This document shows, piece after piece, positions 60,986 through 64,000 of a DNA stretch of 64,000 nt. This stretch comes from Bog-793 sp963785415. GTDB lineage: Bacteria; Actinomycetota; Acidimicrobiia; Acidimicrobiales; Bog-793. Numbering within the stretch: the stretch's first letter is position 1; each line of letters opens with the position of its first letter. The notes beneath the pieces are model-generated. The model searched no databases. It saw nothing but the letters and a program-made list of their open reading frames with translations, and had not been told where the DNA came from. Location of the stretch: NCBI GenBank assembly GCA_963785415.1, contig CAWAVB010000001.1, forward strand, positions 1,860,001 through 1,924,000, written 5' to 3'. The translations under genes were made by a program, and so were the position numbers.

Positions 60986-62103
60986 TGAGAGTCGCCGCCC
61001 GCGACACCGACGGGTTGTTGTTCGCGTTGGCGGACCGTGACGAGGGCTCGCGCCTCGAACGCGCGCTGAACCGCTTTCGCACGCTGTCGGCCGACGGAGA
61101 ATCCCCGTTCTGGTCGATCGACGCGAGCCACGACAGCCGGCCCCTCTACGGGCTCGTCCTCGGGCCGAAGCGCTACGTGCTCTTCACCCGCAACGCCGAC
61201 GGCTCGCTAGGCGAAGTCCTGAAGTTCAGCGAGCATGCGCTCGCCGGCACCGTCGCCGATCCGCCGCTCCTTTCCGGACGTCTCGCCGACCGCAAACATC
61301 GTTGGGCGCAGGTGGCTGCCGTGGCTGCCGTCGAGGCCGCGCTGCGCGGGGAGGACGCGGCGACCGTCTTCCGGGCCCCGTGGGACCGGCTCGGCGCGGC
61401 ACCCTTCCCGGTGATCGCCCGCCTGCAAGTCTCCGCCCCGTCGCAACTGGCGGAGCTGGCGTCACGGGGAGTCATGCTCCGACCGTTCGGACGCTACCTG
61501 CGCGCCGAGCGCGATCGCGCCTTCGGGGCCGGTCCGTCTCCGCTCGCGCTCGACCCCGGTACGGATCTCGCCGATTGGCACACGCTGGGCTGGCGAGACG
61601 CCGGGCGCCCGGTGGCGGTGACGACGACCCCGGGCGAGCCCGCCATCGTCCTCAGCACGCTCGCGACCAAGGTCTGCCGATGGCTCAGGCCGCGGCGTCA
61701 GGTGCCTGCGGCGCCGGTCGCCGTCACGCTCGTTCGGCGTGCGGGACGGGCTGGGCCGGTCCTTGACGCGCAGCTCGTCGATCCGGACGCGGACACGAGC
61801 GAGCTGCGAGTGAGCTACGAGGACGCGGCGCTCGGGCAATCGCTCCAACGCCTCGCGGGGGGACTCGGACCCCGGGCCTTCGCGCGTCTCACCGGGATCT
61901 CCCGATCAGGCGCCTCACGTCTCACCCGAACCTCCCGGCCGCGCCGCGCCACACTCCGGCGTGCGCTCGGAGGACTCTCAGCTTCTCCGGAAACCCGGAC
62001 CTGTCGCTGCGGACGCCCGCTCGTCCGGCCCAATGCGAAGAGCTGTTCGAAGCGCTGCCGCGACGCCGCCTATCGGGAGCGCAAGGCGAGAAGGTCCACA
62101 TGA
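60985..62103 (+). CDS. Family-B-like DNA polymerase, motif-C/thumb part with HTH and zinc finger
   Basis: The 372-aa product opens VAARDTDGLLFALADRDEGS, where DTDG fits motif C (DTDS) of family-B polymerases. YGLVLGPKRYVLFTRNADGS matches the KKRY thumb motif and EVLKFSEHALAG the SEHGLG segment. Residues ~300-325 are HTH-like (FARLTGISRSGASRLTR) and the last ~30 form a Cys4-type finger (CRCGRPLVRPNAKSCSKRC). The final fusion is unusual. TGATG overlap suggests translational coupling to the palm gene. It overlaps the ATPase gene (ATGA). Confidence 0.65.
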   Translation: MRVAARDTDGLLFALADRDEGSRLERALNRFRTLSADGESPFWSIDASHDSRPLYGLVLGPKRYVLFTRNADGSLGEVLKFSEHALAGTVADPPLLSGRLADRKHRWAQVAAVAAVEAALRGEDAATVFRAPWDRLGAAPFPVIARLQVSAPSQLAELASRGVMLRPFGRYLRAERDRAFGAGPSPLALDPGTDLADWHTLGWRDAGRPVAVTTTPGEPAIVLSTLATKVCRWLRPRRQVPAAPVAVTLVRRAGRAGPVLDAQLVDPDADTSELRVSYEDAALGQSLQRLAGGLGPRAFARLTGISRSGASRLTRTSRPRRATLRRALGGLSASPETRTCRCGRPLVRPNAKSCSKRCRDAAYRERKARRST

Positions 62104-63185
62104 CAGGGATCTTCGACCTCCACTGGCTTTCGGACTCCCTCGCCGATCCGCCCGAGGCTCCGCCGGTCATCGTCGAGGGGTTGCTCAGGCGGGGTGAGCT
62201 CTGCATCGTCGGCGCGCCACGCGGAATTGGAAAGACGTGGCTTGCGTTCAACCTCGCCGCGCTCGTCGGGTGCGGTGACGGCTATCTGTTCGGCGCCTTG
62301 CAGGTCGTCCGCAGGGAGCGAGTGCTCCTCTGCCACAGCGACGAGACCCCACCGTGGATGGCTGCCTGGCGCTGGCGGATGCTCCTGGGGGACAGCCCAG
62401 CGCCCGAGGTCGCCGAGTCCTGGGAACGTTGGCGGCTCGGGGTCGTGAAGCTGCAGCGGATCTGCCGGCCGCCCGCCGGCGGCGACGAAACCCGCGAGGA
62501 GTACTTCGAGGGCCGGCTCGACCCCCGGCTCGCGGAGGTGATCGTCGCCAACGAGATCGGCGTCCTCGTCGTCGACCCGTGGGCCGTCTACTACACGGGC
62601 TCAGAGGACGCGAACGATCAGGTCGAGGCCGCCCTCGCTCCGCTTCGCGACCTCGCACAGGACACCGGCGCCGCCATTGTCGTCGTCCACCACTTCCGGA
62701 AGTCGAACTATGCCCGTGACCCCGAGGATCTCTGGCGTGGGGCGAGCCGCCTTCCAGATGCCGCTTCGACGAGGGTTACTCTCCTTCCACTCAGCAAGGA
62801 CGACCTTGAGAAACGTGGCCTGCCAGCCGGGCCCGGTCGGCTCTATGTGGACGTTCACTTCCTCCGCCGTGAGGAGCCAACGCCAGATTTCACCGCGTAT
62901 CTCGGCCTCGACGGGTGGTGGCAGCGACCAGAAGTGCGCACGCCACGCCGAGGGCCGCGAAAGGAGAGCCGGAGGCGGTCGTCCGAGGACGTCGTGACGG
63001 CGCTTTCCGTTGACGGCGGGCGCTGGGATTCGATCGGACAAGCCGCGTTGGCGCTCGGGATCTCACGCGAGGCGGCCAGCGAGGTGATGGCGGAAGCCAA
63101 GGCGGCCGGATTTGTCAACGAGGCGAAGGGAGCGCGCGGCGCGCGGCGCTTCTTTCTTGCTGAGCACTCGGAATCGTCGTCGTGA
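62100..63185 (+). CDS. RecA-fold ATPase, RepA/DnaB-like
   Basis: The 361-aa product is an AAA_25/RepA-type ATPase: LCIVGAPRGIGKTWLAFNLA with Walker A GAPRGIGKTW near residue 41, VLLCHSDETPPWMAAW, and EIGVLVVDPWAVYYTGSEDA as Walker B. AAIVVVHHFRKSNYARD is the motif after it. The C-terminal ~80 residues hold a winged-helix-like segment (ISREAASEVMAEAKAAGFVN). RepA of RSF1010 is a replicative helicase of this fold; a helicase role with the polymerase is likely. ATG overlaps the preceding stop. Confidence 0.78.
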   Translation: MTGIFDLHWLSDSLADPPEAPPVIVEGLLRRGELCIVGAPRGIGKTWLAFNLAALVGCGDGYLFGALQVVRRERVLLCHSDETPPWMAAWRWRMLLGDSPAPEVAESWERWRLGVVKLQRICRPPAGGDETREEYFEGRLDPRLAEVIVANEIGVLVVDPWAVYYTGSEDANDQVEAALAPLRDLAQDTGAAIVVVHHFRKSNYARDPEDLWRGASRLPDAASTRVTLLPLSKDDLEKRGLPAGPGRLYVDVHFLRREEPTPDFTAYLGLDGWWQRPEVRTPRRGPRKESRRRSSEDVVTALSVDGGRWDSIGQAALALGISREAASEVMAEAKAAGFVNEAKGARGARRFFLAEHSESSS

Positions 63186-63764
63186 ACAAGGCAGCCGAGT
63201 CCTGGCAGCTCCTTCCTCCGCTCACCGAGGAGGAGTACGCGGCGCTGAAGGCCGACATCGTCGAACACGGCGTGCTCGTGCCGATCGTCGTCGACGCCGA
63301 TACCGGGGCGATCGTCGACGGGCATCACCGGCAGCGCGCGTGTGGACGAGCTGCGCGCAGAAGGGGCCGAAATCCCCGAGTACCCGCGCGAGGTCCGCCG
63401 TTACGCCGACGACAGCGAGCGGCTCGCCCACGTGCTCGCGCTGAACCTCTACCGCCGGCACCTCTCCCGCGAGCGACGTGCCGAGCTGGTGGTCTTCCTG
63501 CGCGAGACGGGCTGGTCGCTGCGGCGGATCGGCGGGGTGATCGGCGCTGACGCCGAGACGGTGCGCCGTGACCTCGCAGGCGTCGCATTTGCGACACCTG
63601 ACCGGGTCCTCGGTGCCGACGGGAAGAGCTATCCCGCGCAGCGCGAGCACGACGGTCCCGTGCCGAGCTTCGCCCCGATCCCGTCCGGTGAGTTGCCCCG
63701 TCTCGACCGTCGTGCCCCTGTCACCTGCCCAGCGTGTGGCCATGAGTTCCTCCTGCCGCGTTGA
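63182..63764 (+). CDS. ParB-like nuclease-domain protein, frameshifted
   Basis: The first frame, from GTG 63182, gives LPPLTEEEYAALKADIVEHG and VVDADTGAIVDGHHRQRA, the ParB/Srx N-terminal domain with its DGHHR motif. At about 63340 homology moves to a second frame: DELRAEGAEIPEYPREVRRY, LAHVLALNLYRRHLSRERRA, GWSLRRIGGVIGADAETVRR (the ParB HTH) and a Cys pair (CPACGHEF) to a TGA at 63762-63764. The two parts are one gene split by an indel. Such stand-alone ParB-like proteins are common in phages and elements. Confidence 0.68.
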
Positions 63765-64000
63765 CTGGTGCAGCCACGACGCGGCCCGCTACGCCGTCGA
63801 GCGCTGGCACTACTCGCGCCGCCTGCCGGGCGGGAAGCGCGCCGCGCTCGGCGTCTGGGAGGAAGGCCGCTTCGTCGGGGCGGTCGTCTTCGGATCGGGG
63901 GCGACGCCGATGTCGCACCGGCCGTTCGGTGTGGCCCCCGAAGAGGTCTGTGAGCTCGTCCGGGTCGCGCTCGACGCGCACCGCACGCCGGTCTCGCGAG
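63742..64000 (+). CDS. Mom-like DNA-modification protein, N-terminal part
   Basis: The gene runs off the right edge. The visible 86 residues begin SSSCRVDWCSHDAARYAVER and continue WHYSRRLPGGKRAALGVWEE, GRFVGAVVFGSGATPMSHRP and EEVCELVRVALDAHRTPVSR. WHYSRxLPxGK and GxFxGxVxFGxGA are, in my knowledge, typical of the phage Mu Mom family, a GNAT-fold enzyme that modifies adenine in DNA to protect it from host restriction. ATG 63742 overlaps the ParB-like gene end by 23 nt, as is usual in phage operons. Confidence 0.65.
   Translation, partial: MSSSCRVDWCSHDAARYAVERWHYSRRLPGGKRAALGVWEEGRFVGAVVFGSGATPMSHRPFGVAPEEVCELVRVALDAHRTPVSR

Larger units (their letters stand above)
55662..64000. mobile_element. 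Probable integrated element (incomplete at the right edge)
   Basis: Housekeeping genes stop at tRNA-Val. From there come an IS1595-family relic, a low-GC orphan gene, HTH proteins and a tight + strand run. That run contains a family-B-like DNA polymerase in pieces, a RecA-fold RepA-like ATPase, a ParB-like protein and a Mom-like modification protein. These are phage or integrative-plasmid functions. No integrase is seen; it could lie beyond 64000. The left boundary is inferred from the tRNA, not from a visible repeat. Confidence 0.65.

Overview
The window is very GC-rich, gene-dense actinobacterial chromosome. GTG starts are frequent and many neighbouring genes overlap by ATGA, GTGA or TGATG. 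A PafB/PafC-like pair, a CofC-type F420 enzyme, the MEP isoprenoid genes dxr and ispG, and the order tsf-pyrH-frr-cdsA-dxr-rseP-ispG point to Actinomycetota. A lineage near Acidimicrobiia is my inference from gene content and was not tested.

Layout. 1-7.1 kb is a housekeeping run on the + strand: the end of tsf, then pyrH, frr, cdsA, dxr, rseP and ispG. 7.2-8.9 kb is a disulfide-handling pair (DUF929 thioredoxin-like protein and VKOR). 8.9-12.7 kb on the - strand is a YhaO/YhaN-like (SbcD/SbcC-like) nuclease-ATPase pair. 12.8-21 kb holds two large membrane proteins, a class-III aminotransferase, a hydrolase-fold protein without its catalytic serine and histidine, a threonine-aldolase-like enzyme and tRNA-Leu(UAG). 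clpP follows, then a secreted beta-propeller protein and a relic of a second copy of it.

24.1-32.8 kb is a surface-polysaccharide locus: several glycosyltransferases, one with two GT domains, around a Wzm/Wzt-type ABC exporter. A SpoIID/LytB-like protein with a huge Thr/Ser insert, a YbhN-like flippase-like membrane protein, a lipoprotein, typA and two WYL regulators follow. At 40.3-43.9 kb a MobF relaxase with a degenerate helicase half and a VirD4/TraG coupling ATPase with no evident N-terminal membrane part face each other, next to an HU protein with a lysine/alanine tail. 44.9-54.9 kb carries a PIG-L deacetylase, cofC, an ADP-forming acyl-CoA-synthetase/GNAT fusion, an IS3-family relic, a histone-deacetylase-like protein, gpsA, rnhB, a DMT-type transporter and a glutamate-dehydrogenase-family enzyme.

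From tRNA-Val(UAC) at 55.6 kb to the right edge the content changes to what looks like an integrated element. It holds an IS1595-family relic, a low-GC orphan membrane gene, HTH proteins, a family-B-like DNA polymerase divided over several reading frames, a RecA-fold RepA-like ATPase, a frameshifted ParB-like protein, and the start of a Mom-like DNA-modification protein. The element runs off the window, so its integrase and second boundary are not visible. This region and the relaxase/coupling-protein block are the least ordinary parts of the window.
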